NCBI GenBank assembly: GCA_012932295.1
Contig: JAAONU010000004.1
Location: forward strand, 27,196,304-27,260,303
Reading direction: 5' to 3'
Source of the DNA: Cyclina sinensis
Taxonomy: Eukaryota; Mollusca; Bivalvia; Venerida; Veneridae
DNA: 64,000 nucleotides
The notes beneath the pieces were generated by a model. That model was given only the letters and a program-made list of their open reading frames with translations, searched no databases and was not told the origin of the DNA. Shown piece by piece: positions 25,545-36,662 of the stretch (its first letter is position 1; each line of letters begins with the position of its first letter). Position numbers and translations under genes: made by a program.

Positions 25545-26955
25545 CAAACATGAAGCCAATTCCTCCAAGGCTTCTGTCCCAAAGTACACATGAAGCCTGT
25601 GCCTCCTAGGCTTCTTTACAAAAGTAGACATGAACCCATCAGGCATGCACTCCCAAGCTTCTGTCCAAAAGTACTAATGAAACCCATACCTCCCTGCTTT
25701 TTGACCGGAGCATGCTTTCCAGGCTCCCGTCTCAAAGTGTACATGAAACCCAAGCCTCTCAGGCTTCTGTCTCAAAGTGTATAAACCATGCCTCCCAGGC
25801 TTCTGTCTCCATGTGTAAATGAAACCCATTGCTGCCAGGCTTCTGTCTCAAAGTGTACATGAAACCCATGCCTACCAGGCTTCTAAGCCAAAGTATAGAT
25901 GAAATTCATGCCACACAGGCTTCTGTCTCAAAGTGTACTTGTAATCTATGCCTCCCAGGCTTCCAAAAATGTACATGAAGTCCGTGCCTCCTAGGCTTCT
26001 GTCCCAAAGTGTACATGACATCTATCCATCCCAGGCTTCTGTCCCAAATACACATGAAGCCAATGCCTCCTAGGCTTCTGTCCCAAAATGTACATGAAGC
26101 CCATGCCTCCAAGGCTTCTGTCCCAAAATGTACATGAAGCTCGTGCCTCCCAGGCTTCTCTCCCAAAATGTACATGAAGCCCATGCCTCCCAGGCTTCTG
26201 TCCCAAAATGTACATGAAGCCTGTGCCTCCCAGGCTCCTGTCCCAAAATGTACATGAAGCCTGTACCTCCCAGGCTTCTGTCTCAAAATGTACATGACAT
26301 CTATCCATCCCAGGCTTCTGTCCCAAATACACATGAAGCCCATGCCTCCTAGGCTTCTGTCCCAAAATGTACATGAAGCCCATGCCTCCAAGGCTTCTGT
26401 CCCAAAATGTACATGACATCTATGTCACCAAGGCTTCTGTCCCAAAATGTACATGAAGCACATGCCTCCCAGTCCTCTGTCCCAAAATGTACATGAAGCT
26501 TGTGCCTCCCAGGCTTCTGTCTCAAAATGTACATGAAGTCCGTACCTCCCAGGCTTCTGTCTCAAAATGTACATGACATCTATCCATCCCAGGCTTCTGT
26601 CCCAAATACACATGAAGCCCATGCCTCCTAGCCTTCTATCACAAAGTGTACATGTCATCTATGTCACCAAGGCTTCTGTCCCAAGTACACATGTAGCCCA
26701 TGCCTCCTAGAGTTCTGTCACAAAGTGTACATGAAGCCAACGCCTCTCAGGCTTCTGTCCCAAAATGTTCATGAAATGTATGCCTACCAGGCTTCTGTCT
26801 AAAAGTGTACATGAAGCCCATGCCTCCTAGGCTACTATCACAAAGTTTACATGACATCTATGCCACCAGGGCTTCTGTCCCAAGTACACATGTTGCCCAT
26901 GCCTTCTAGACTTCTATCACAATGTACATGAAGCCCATGCCTCTCAGGCTCAAAA
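25545..26955. repeat. 40-bp minisatellite array C with 279-bp higher-order repeats
   Basis: About 35 units. The diagnostic variant GACATCTATCCAT occurs at 26,017, 26,296 and 26,575, spaced 279 and 279, so there are at least two full higher-order periods and a third start. The - strand is open over long distances (for example 161 codons at 25,906-26,391) for the same arithmetic reason as in array B. Confidence 0.93.
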
Positions 26956-27713
26956 TCATTTTTGTTTCACTTCTGTTTTTAAATATAGTGCAGATGCTGG
27001 ATTTTGAGGACTGGTTTTGCTTTGTTATTTAGACAGAATTTTGTTGATACACATTTGAATATAGGTGCTGCATATTGAGTATTTTGGCCACTTGTTTACA
27101 AAACTTATCAAATATCTGTGTAGGTTGTGCATTTTAAGGTCTGTTTTGGCAACTCATTGTTGATGAAATTGTCAGCTAAGTTCTATAGTTTAAGTGTAGG
27201 TTTAGCATTTTAAGGACTGTTTTGACCACTTATATTTTTACAAAATTGTCTGGTAGATTCTGTTATTAAAGTTCAGGCTTCACATTTTAAGGACTGTTCT
27301 AGCTACTCTATTTTTTTCATATACTGTTATTGAACAGTACAGTCTGATACATCTGTCTTATACCCTGATTGTAAACATTGTTTGAGCACTTATTATTGCC
27401 AACAAAATATATTTACATTTAAATGACATTGATGACTCCGTTTTTTGTCAAAATGGCCGTTTTGTGGTTTGACATAAAGTTTTAAGTTCTGCATTTCAAG
27501 TACCTCTAGGCAATAGATTTTTTTTTCAAAATTTCATGTTTAGGTTCTGAAATAAGTGTATAGCTTCTGCATCTTAAGGTTTTTTTTGGCCACCTATTTA
27601 TGTTAACATTTCTTGTTAGATTTTGAGAAAAAAACTTTAAATTCTGCATTTAAAGGATGTTTTGATAATTATATTTGCCAAATTTGCTATGTAGGTTCAG
27701 AAATAATCATATA

Positions 27714-28387
27714 CAGTGGTTTTGCGATGATTCAACATGCAATGATTGGAAACTGTTGCTGAGTCCCGTTATTTTTCCCAATGTTTTCCATATAAATTGA
27801 ATGCCATGAGTCGAAATTCGCTGACTCAAAAAAGATATTAATTTGACACTTATATGAATCCCCGCCAACCAAAATCATTACAAATTATGTTGCAATGACT
27901 CGATATATTTACCGAAACGATCAGTTATTTTCAAACCTTTGATTAGTGTATCTACTAAATGGTTGTCAGTTTGATTATTCTTTGTTTGACTTTGATGTTT
28001 TTAGATATTTTAAGTGATATAATAATTGTGTAAAAAAAGCTTGACTTTGTCCCTGGTGGTCATCATCATTATCCCCACACCGCACTGAATCATTCAATGT
28101 ATCCGTATCCTTGCTACGTTTGTGAAAGTTGATTTTCTTTCCATGGAGTTGTTTTTAGTTAATATGTATATTAACATTTATGTGAAAATTAAGGAAAGAT
28201 CAAACACACAAAACTGCGCTGAAATCGATATTATTCTGTCTATTGAGTAAATTTCATGACAGTCAACCATGACGCCGAATTGAAAATGAAAGTACAAACC
28301 GAGCATGACATGCGATGACTCGACAGATGCAATGACTCAACAAAAAGGCAATCTCCCATGCAAATTTGAGTCATCGCAAATTCACTG
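27714..28387. mobile_element. Tc1/mariner-type (pogo-like) MITE, C-specific
   Basis: Ends CAGTGGTTTTGCGATGATTC and, inverted, CAGTGAATTTGCGATGACTC, flanked on both sides by TA. The same positions in A and B read through (ATCATATACCTATGTTGTGC). The length is 674 bases, with sub-terminal GCAATGACTC repeats and no transposase. A CAGT start with TA duplication is characteristic of Tc1/mariner and pogo families; the exact family is inferred. Confidence 0.85.
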
Positions 28388-28745
28388 TATGTTGTGCATT
28401 TAAAGGACATTTAGGCCACTCATTTTTGTCAAAATTCAATGTTTAGGCACTTAGGTATTAGTAGGTTTGTGTATTTTAAGGAATTTTTAGGCCTTATATT
28501 TTTGTGAAAAAAATCATATGAGATTCTGAAATTTTTAAAAAGAAGCTATATCACATGAGGGTCATTAAGATAGATGTCCAGAGGTTATGTGTAAGTGATG
28601 GTTGTTATGTACTCGAGTTTAAGACAAAAGGTACTTCCTCTTTTGGCTCTAGAATGTTAATGTGTGTGCTTCATGTTAACTACTATTTGGCAGAACAAAA
28701 ACTTGGTTTTAATGATGTATTCAGTCAAGGAACACTCAAGGTTTT

Positions 28746-29371
28746 TATGCTTCCCGAAGGGCGAGCATATAGTTGCCGCTTTATCCGTCCGTCCTTCCCG
28801 TCCGTTCATCCATCCGTCATAATTTTATCCGGAGGATAACACAAAAACTATGAGAGATATCAAGACCAAACTTCATAGGTAGTTAGATCTCATTAAGGAG
28901 CAGTGCAGTGCACAAGAATCATAACTCTTGCTTTATTAATTTTTTAGTTATTGCCCTTAGAAATTTCTCATACTTATTTTTTGTCCAGGGCATATCTCAC
29001 AAAGTATAAGAGTTATCAACTTGAAACTTTATAAGTAGATAGATCTCATTGATGAGCAGTGTAGTGCACAAGAGCCATAACTCTTGCTTTATTAATTTTT
29101 GATTTATTGCCTTTTGAAATTTCTCATACTTATTTTTTGTCCAGGGCATATCTCACAAAGTATAAGAGATATTAACATGAAACTTTATTGGTAGATAGAT
29201 CTCTATGAGGAGAAGTGCAGCGTGCAAGAACCGTAACTCTATTTTGCATAATTTAGGAGTTATTGCCCTTTGTTATTTTTCATACTTTAAAAAAAAACAT
29301 ATTAAACAATAGCCCTTTTGGAATTGGCATTTATTCGGGGAGCATCCATCGGTTGTACCAATTTCTTGTTT
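28746..29371 (+). mobile_element. Family-2-like element at the site occupied by family 1 in units A and B
   Basis: Begins TATGCTTCCCGAAGGG, with a partial inverted copy GGGGAGCAT near the 3' end, then GGTTGTACC and CTTGTTT. The interior holds three imperfect repeats of about 140 bp around CATATCTCACAAAGTATAAGAG. The left flank (AACACTCAAGGTTT) and right flank (AATCTATTGGTCACAC) are the same ones that border the family-1 element in units A and B. Confidence 0.8.
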
Positions 29372-30254
29372 AATCTATTGGTCACACAAATTTCTTGTTA
29401 CAAAATCTGTTTGAGTAATGCATAATCTTTGTGGAATTACATAAGTGATGCTGTATTTTGGAAAAAAGTTCTTTAAAAAAACTGCCAGTGATGTTTTTGG
29501 GGATCATTCAAGGACTGTATAAAGTAAGTTCATACATTGTGTAATTAGAACAGTATTATTTACGTTTGTTTAATGGTGATGTAATCATAAAGAACTTTGA
29601 ATTTCAAGTTTTTCATTCTAGAGACAACAGCCTCTCTACTTGATGTGTATTTGTTTTTTATTTAAATGATCTAAATGATAAGAAAAAATTTGCTAATAAT
29701 GGCATTTTTTTTATTTGTTTGTTAATTTGTTAATATTAACCATTGAAGCAGTTATTAGAAAAACTTCATCCAAATTGCAACAGAAAAGTAAGTTTTCTAT
29801 TTAAGGTATGTTTGGCTGGTCCATTTAAAAGGTACTGAAAACCAACTTGAGTATATAAATATTGGGGTTCTTACTTTTATGTTTCACATCAAAGTCATTT
29901 ATGTTTCTTTAAAATTTATAAAATTTTAGTATAAGCCTTAACCAATTGTAAGAGTTATGGTTATAGCCAGGTCAAAAGTCTAGAGGTTACAAATCACTTT
30001 AAATGACTAAATTAGTTGTTTTCAAGGTTAATAATCATTTTTTAATTGATGCATAGTCTATCATGGTCAGAGTTATGGGTCTAAGATTTCAGACAGTTGT
30101 CATTGCATAGCTAGACTTAAGGTTAGTGGACTAATATTTTTTCCTGTCTGTATTTCCTGGCTGTGGGTTGAGTTGTTGTCTCCTCAAAGTGCAGGCAGGA
30201 TTTTGCACTCTTTCAGATTCAAGGCCTGTCTGAGTGCCGGCTTCATTGATTGAG

Positions 30255-30480
30255 ACTACCAACTATCGACACCATCGAGGGATCCAGTGTCTATATGCCC
30301 GCTAGAAGGAGTCGTATTGGGATGGCCTGTCTGCTGCCCTGTGCTGGCGGGGTGGATGGAGTATGGTTGTTCTGGGTGTGTTGAAAGATATGGGGATGGC
30401 CAAGACAGGATTTGTTTTTATTTCAGGATGAGGGTCTCGCAGCTGTTATTGTGTTCATCTCTTTGTCCGTAAACATCTTT
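30255..30480. other. GC-rich, slowly diverging island, unit C copy
   Basis: Same island as at 3,434, with about five substitutions relative to A even though C is the most diverged unit overall. Confidence 0.5.
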
Positions 30481-31559
30481 GTTTGTTTCCCTTTAAGGCT
30501 GTCTGCATCCCTGTCCCATTTGTCATTTGTAAAGAAAATCTCTTCTTCAACCTGGTTAACAAAATAAACAGTCATTATAATTATGAAGAGGAGTAATGCC
30601 CATTAATCCAGTCTCTTTAGGTTAGTGTACTAATCAGTTTTGCTTTCTTTCAGATTCAAGACCTGCCTTAAACAGTTTTACAAGAAGGCAGTTGGTATAC
30701 CAGCCAGATAGAATCTACAATAGGCAGGATATTGTGAACACTCTATGTCCGTTTTTTTTTTATTATTCTTGTAATTCATGGTTATCTTGTCCTGTTAGCA
30801 TCCAGTAAATCTTGGAGTTCTCTTGCAGTAAACTTGTAATATTTATTTTTCTATTTGCCCCATTTTGTAGTCGATTGAAAGAAATTACAATGTTAAGTTA
30901 AGGCTTATACTTTGATAGAATTTGGTCAAAATTTTAAGGTTGAACTAGGGGGTAAATTAACAATCTTGATTGATAAAACAGCATATTCCTTGTAAGTTAA
31001 TTTTTATATTTGTCAAGGGATTGGTGCAGGGCTGGACCAAGTCAAATTGAATTGTGAAGGCACTTGCTACTGTCTTGAGCAAGCCCTTGATATATATCTT
31101 GTCATTCTTATCAAGTATTAATTAGTATGACACTATATAAATATATGAATTCTAAGGTTTAAATTTATCATAAATATAGGGGTGGAAGTTTTTCAATACA
31201 TATGGCTGTTTCAGATTAGGGTTTTAATTAATTAATTAATGTGGCTTTTTAAATCAAAATCTCCAAGGTTTTTTTATCAGTTTGTAATGTGTCTCAGTCC
31301 TTAAAAAAGTAGAGGGTTTTATAAGTGAAGGTCCAGGTTGAAAAAAAAAAAAATTTAGATTTAGGGAATCTAGTGTTATATACTTGAACTGATTACCGGT
31401 AATCAAACAGTAGGGATCAATGGCTAATGATTTGCTGACAAGTGGACTTTTAGCTTCAAGTCTGATTGGCTGTATATTTACCATTCAGTAGACTGTTGTC
31501 TCAAGTGTTGGTGTCTGGTAAACATGTTAAACTCATTTTTATTGTTTTATTTTATTGCC

Positions 31560-31824
31560 TTTTTTTAATTTTAGATTTGGATACTCATCTAACAGCAATG
31601 TTACTGGATTGCATGTTTCATATTTTAGAAGTTCAGCTGTTGTTAATAGCCTGCTTGCCACAGATTTTTGTGAACTTGTATTATTATTTATTTTTAAGGC
31701 ATCAACCGATGTGGTATCCAGTCAGTCAGTGAAAAAATGTCTGGTGTTTATTGAAGAATATGCCAGAATGCTTCAGGGAAAAAAGAGACTTGCGTCAACA
31801 ATTCTTGGCTTTAGGAGATGATTA
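31560..31824 (+). pseudogene. Exon-like relic, open in unit C
   Basis: After a pyrimidine-rich TTTTTTTAATTTTAG, a frame stays open for about 85 codons and reads RFGYSSNSNVTGLHVSYF, then further on SSQSVKKCLVFIEEYARML and QGKKRLASTILGFRR before a stop. The second half follows a strong acceptor-like ATTTTTAAG before GCATCAACC. This composition looks protein-like, but I do not recognise the family. The homologous stretches in A (4,749-5,000) and B (18,473-18,730) are interrupted, for example by a TAATGAG or TTATGAG insertion that breaks SQSVKK. The best reading is a partial, decayed gene fragment carried along by the duplication; a short live exon in C is not excluded. Confidence 0.4.
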
Positions 31825-32550
31825 ACAGCAACAGATTCTAAATACAAGGAATGAGTATAAGAAAACCCGTAGTTAAAGTTTGACAAAAAGATCTTTCATT
31901 GTATTTTTAATAAAAAAGCTGCTAGAGGCTATAATAAGTTTTATCATACAGGTGACATAACCAAGTAGTATGATGTCAAAGTTTATTAAACTGATAATAA
32001 AAGGGCTTATTCACTAGGACCATTATTTGAGAATGGAAAACCCATTTTCTGTTTAAGAACTTAAGATTACATCTGCAGAAATTTTCAGTTCATCATTTTC
32101 TTTTATTTCTTTTCTTAATCTGATATTTCTTTGTCATTTCTGGAGCTTTTTTTCTCCTATGTCCCTTTTTCTCTTTATGCCCCCAAAGGATGGCATATAG
32201 TTGTTGCACTGTCCATCCATTATTCTGTCCATCTGTCTCATCTTCTCTGTGCAATATCCTTCATTATTTGTATAGGCCTGAAAAAGGCCCTTAATTTTGA
32301 CATTGGCCTTAAAAGACCTTAAATTGAACTCGGCCTTAAAAGTCCCTATAAAGTCCTTGCCAATAGCATGGATAGTTATTAGGGGCCCTTAACCCAAACC
32401 AAAATTCTCACAGCTGACTAAAAAAACAGAAAAGATGAATGCATCCTTAAATGGAAGAACTTGAAAAACTCAACACAATAATTTCATTGAACAATTGTTT
32501 AAGTGTTTTTTAAGTTTAATTTAGAACAGTTGACTGTTGATTCAATTTTT

Positions 32551-33456
32551 TATGCCCCCACAAAGTGGGGTGCATATAGCGTTGCACTTGTCCGTCCGTC
32601 CGTACGTCTGTCCGTACGTCCCGAAATCTTGTGAACGCAACTCCTCTTAAACCAGATGGCAGATTGTGCTTAAACTTCCAGGGATGAACAACCTTAATGT
32701 GTAGATGGTAGTAAAGGAAGGAATTTTTGCTGCGACCAAATTTAACAGAATTATGGCCCTTTGTTGATTTTTTCACTAGAAATTTTGTGAACGCAACTTC
32801 TCTTAAACCAGATGGCAGATTGTGCTTAAACTTCCAGGGATGAACAACCTTAATGTGTAGATGGAAGTAAAGGAAGGATTTTTTGCTGCGACCAAATTTA
32901 ACAGAATTATGGCCCTTTGTTGATTTTTTCACTATATACCATATAGAAATTTTGTGAACGCAACTCCTCTTAAACCGGATGGCAGATTTTGCTTAAACTT
33001 CCAGGGATGAACAACCTTAATGTGTAGATGGAAGTAAAGGAAGGAATTTTGCTGCGACCAAATTTAACAGAATTATGGCCCTTTGTTAATTTTTTCACTA
33101 TATACCATCTAGAAATTTTGTGAACGCAACTCCTCTTAAACCGGATGGCAGATTTTGCTTAAACTTCCAGGGATGAACAACCTTAATGTGTAGATGGTAG
33201 TAATGGAAGGAATTTTTGCTGTGACCATATTTAACAGAATTATGACCCTTTGTTGATTTTTTCACTATATACCATATAAATAATTGAACATATAAATTTT
33301 ACATTTGTAATTTAATTTAACATGTACATAAGGTTACCTGTAGTTCATTTTAGGTATATGTACAGAAAAAATCTTACATACAGGATATACATGCTCTTGT
33401 TTATGAGCACTTATGCATAGTGGGGGCATCCGTGTCCTATGGACACAGTTCTAGTT
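32551..33456 (+). mobile_element. Family-2 element with four internal repeats
   Basis: 5' TATGCCCCCACAAAGTGGGG then TGCATATAG and a GTCCGTCCGTCCGTACG tract. 3' AGTGGGGGCATCCGTG, hairpin GTGTCCTATGGACAC, then AGTTCTAGTT. Internal units begin at about 32,621, 32,778, 32,943 and 33,110 (GTGAACGCAACTCCTCTTAA), spaced about 157-167. A fragment with the same 5' end is at 32,176-32,260. The 138-codon - strand ORF at 32,516-32,932 is just the translated repeat. Confidence 0.85.
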
Positions 33457-33679
33457 ACTTATTCAGTATACAAGAGTTACTTATTCCTGGTAGTTTGAAA
33501 CATGGAAGTCCTCCATCTTGATGAGCAGTACCCACCAAACTCACTTAGAGGTCATGGGGTCAAAGGTCAATGCCTCCCCTAGAAGCATGGCATTCATTCA
33601 AATGTAGTGCTTGTTGATATTTGTAGTAAGTTAATTTTGTCACAATTTACTAATGCATATATTTTATCTATTTTTTTAG

Positions 33680-33761
33680 AATATCACACACAGAACTGGA
33701 AAAAGAATGAAGTGATATTCCTGTGACTTCTACAAAATGCAGAAGATATGGCAGAAAGCAG
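33680..33761 (+). other. Possible non-coding exon 1 of a spliced + strand transcript
   Basis: An 82-base island bounded by an acceptor-like TATTTTTTTAG and a donor-like AAAGCAG/GTAAAA. No reading frame is open across it. The splice signals are only suggestive. Confidence 0.25.
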
Positions 33762-34872
33762 GTAAAATTCAGTGTTAAGTACATCCTTAGAAGTGCCACA
33801 TTTTTTGGAATTGGAAAAGTAGTGCTAATGATGTTAAAATTTCTAAGAAAGTGTTTGATGTTTCCAAAAAATCAGAAATTATTACAGAAAAAGTGAGCCA
33901 ACAAAATTATTAATCATGATTATAATTTATACATTATCATTAATAAACTAATGATTATACTACATTACTAGAGGGCAGTGGTTTGACCAGAATAAGGTGA
34001 TGTAATGTTAAAGTTAGTGATGGCCATTCAAATTATTTGATGGGATGGTAAAAACAACATCTTAATAATTTTTGTCTTTCCTTCTTTTTTCTTTCTATCT
34101 GGCTTTTGTTTTGTAAAGGCTCCAATAATTCAGGTATTAGATAAAGATATATGCCTGATATCAGTCAAGCAGAGGAAGCAAATGCAGGAAAGAAGAAAAA
34201 AAGGAACAAATGAACAAATGAAAAGATGAATGAACAAGCAAAATGTGAACAAATGAATTTCATACAACTGCTAATTTTTTTTTTAATTATAAATCTTATA
34301 ATTGTTTCAGCTGACTTAAACTGAAACTCCTCTGAAGACTTTCTTGAATCCAGGAAGGATGAGCATTGGCCGTAGAAAAATATAAACATGGACTCCTGTT
34401 AAGCCAACAGTCTTCCTACACAATACGGCTTTGATTTCTTGTTTGTCTTGTTTACCATTTTTTCCTTCCCTTCTTTCTTCTTTCTCTTTGCCATTGTTTC
34501 TTATTCTTATCATTGAAATGTATAATAGATATTTTATGAAGGTTACTTTTTCATTTTGATCTTAGATGCTGTTATAATGATAATTAAATGGTATATGTTC
34601 TCTTATCCTTCATGTGCATCTTTTACTTCAGAATGAAGTTTTGATAAAAACCGCAGAATATTGAGCCCGCAGAAATAAGTACTTATACGGTATATGTTCT
34701 CTTATCCTACATGTGCATCTTTTACTTCAGAATGAAGTTATTGAAGAAACAACATGTCATTGACCCCCAAAAATTTATGATTGACAGATAGCAGGGACAG
34801 TCTGAAATTCAGAGTGGCAACATATACCATTTGTGAGGAAGTCTTGAACAGTAAGTTAGGCTTTTTTTAAGC

Positions 34873-35494
34873 CCCTATCGCTTTTGTGGGGGGAGGGGGG
34901 CAAATAGATTTGCCCTTGTCTGTCTGTCAGCTGTCACGCTGGTTTGTGTCATATGTAACTCCAAATGTATAACTGCTGTAGAGCCATTAAACTTTCTAAA
35001 AATAGTTGTCAGCACGTGAACTTATGCACCTGGGTATTTTGACGCAAACTTATTGGAGATTGGCAGACTTATGCCCCCTGATTAAGCAAAAAATAGCATT
35101 TTTAGACTGGTTAGACTTGTGTGCATTTAACTCGAAATGTATAACTGCTGGAGCCATGAAACTTTCTAAGAATAGTTGTCAGCATGTAAACTTGTGCACC
35201 TGGGTATTTTGATGTTAATTTGTTTGAGATATGCGAGTTCAAGGTCATGGTCACATTTAAGTCAAATGTCAAAATTGTTTACAGTTCTTGTCTGGGCTGT
35301 AACAAAATTACACTGCACAAATGTTCACCTCATTGAGATGGTATGTCACCTGCAAAAACTAGGTTTGTAGCCCAAAGGTCAAGGTCACAGAGGTTAAAGA
35401 TCATGATTTAGAACTATTTTAAGCTGGCATGGAAAAACAGGTCAGCAACAAGGGGGGCACAATTAGTTCCCATGGGGATGCCCAGTACCTGTTT
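34873..35494 (+). mobile_element. Family-7 element
   Basis: Begins in AAGCCCCTATCGCTTTTGTG with a G-rich inverted partner and AAATAGATTTGCCCTTGTC. Core units contain TAACTGCTG, TTTCTAAGAATAGTTGTCAG and TGCACCTGGGTATTTTGA. It ends near GGGGATGCCCAGTACCTGTT. Related to 18,829. A family-1-like tail (ATGGCCCTCCTGTTATAG) follows at about 35,715-35,733. Confidence 0.65.
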
Positions 35495-35909
35495 ATAAAG
35501 AGAAGTTCCTAATCTGAAATAAATATATCTCTGGTGGACCTTTATTGTATTTATTCTAGCTATGTTGGTTAAAAAGAGATTAAATTAATGGACAATTTTG
35601 AAAACAGATTTTTACCTTGTCATATTGACCTATGTTCTATTTTTTGAAGTTACAGCTAGAAAAAATTGAAGAACTAAATCTAGACTGGTTCTCAGATGAG
35701 CATTATACGGCCATCATGGCCCTCCTGTTATAGCAAGAATAAAAGATGATTCCAGACAACATAAAGTTTACATCTTTGCATAGAATCCACAATAGTTAAA
35801 GTATTTGACACAAAACAACAAAGGTGATTTATTATCAGTAGCTTATCATGACATTATAAGCTGATTATGCTTATTCTCAGTTTCTGCATGATGTCATTCT
35901 AGCCATTAA

Positions 35910-35917
35910 CCAATCAG
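35910..35917 (+). promoter_or_regulatory. CCAAT box upstream of the 36,047 ORF
   Basis: CCAATCAG is a textbook NF-Y-type CCAAT box, 137 bases before the ATG. A cAMP-response-like TGATGTCA lies about 20 bases further upstream. No TATA box is evident. Confidence 0.4.
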
Positions 35918-36046
35918 ATAACAGTAACTAACTAATTTAAGCATTCGGTTGTCTGTCGTTACTCAGGTTTTATCGTTGGAGCCTATGTGACTTTAAAGTC
36001 GTTTGTTATGAAACCTAACAACTTTAATTAATTAGAATCGTTAAAA

Positions 36047-36265
36047 ATGCACTTATCAGGCCGTAGTTCTCGGAAATTAAGACAGTTTCTTTTGTTATAT
36101 GTTCTAGTTTTTGTAATTTTTAATCTTGAAGTTACATATAGCTCAACGATAAAATCCGAGTTACACCCAAGTACCGATATACTACCTTTAAAAGGTACCC
36201 GGATGTGTGAAGCCGAGAATATAAACTATTTAAAATCTTTCAAATCAGTCATGTCAGTTGGATGA
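36047..36265 (+). CDS. Possible small secreted or signal-anchor protein (72 aa), unrecognised
   Basis: The N-terminus is basic (MHLSGRSSRKLRQ), then come about 17 hydrophobic residues (FLLLYVLVFVIFNLEV), then a polar tail with one cysteine and a stop. This is the layout of a signal peptide or type-II signal anchor. The start is preceded by AAAA, and a CCAAT box lies upstream. It lies outside the tandem duplication and outside recognised transposons, which makes it more interesting than most small ORFs here. It could also be the first exon of a longer gene: AAAAG/GTACCC inside it is a weak donor. No homologous family is recognised, and it may be chance. Confidence 0.35.
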   Translation: MHLSGRSSRKLRQFLLLYVLVFVIFNLEVTYSSTIKSELHPSTDILPLKGTRMCEAENINYLKSFKSVMSVG

Positions 36266-36662
36266 AATTCACTATAATTAAGGGCACCTGCCAAAACTAG
36301 TAAATAGTTTGATATTAAGAATATCTCTCAGGATTCATTACAAGGTTATTCAAATTTTTCAGGTTTGTGTGCAAGGTATCAAAACAGCAGTAACACCTGC
36401 TTCCATTTTATAGTCATTATGTGAAAATTATAAATTTAGCCTGCACAGAAATGTTGCCACTTGTTATTGACACACCTAGGCTGCCATCAAATTAATGGCA
36501 CTAAATCTGCAAGAAACAAGACTGGCCACATCATATGAAAGTTAAGATGAGACTGTGTTTCTTTTGAAGAAGAATTTAGTTGAAATCTGTATAATGTTCT
36601 TCAATAGCAGTAAGGTTTTCACTGTGTCCTAATTCAGGTATATTTATGGAAAATCATCTTTT

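Larger units (their letters stand above)
25541..34862. repeat. Tandem unit C of the ~13 kb segmental duplication, shortened
   Basis: Homology to A and B runs from the minisatellite to about 32,130. After an interruption by element sequence it resumes at about 33,960-34,860, which matches the A region around 10,170-11,160. C lacks the A/B MITE and has its own MITE at 27,714. It also lacks the family-3 element seen at 10,298. The right end runs into a family-7 element at 34,873. This is the most diverged copy. Confidence 0.85.

Noticed and set aside
32516..32932. 138-codon - strand ORF with two repeats
   Set aside because: Family-2 core repeat read on the opposite strand.
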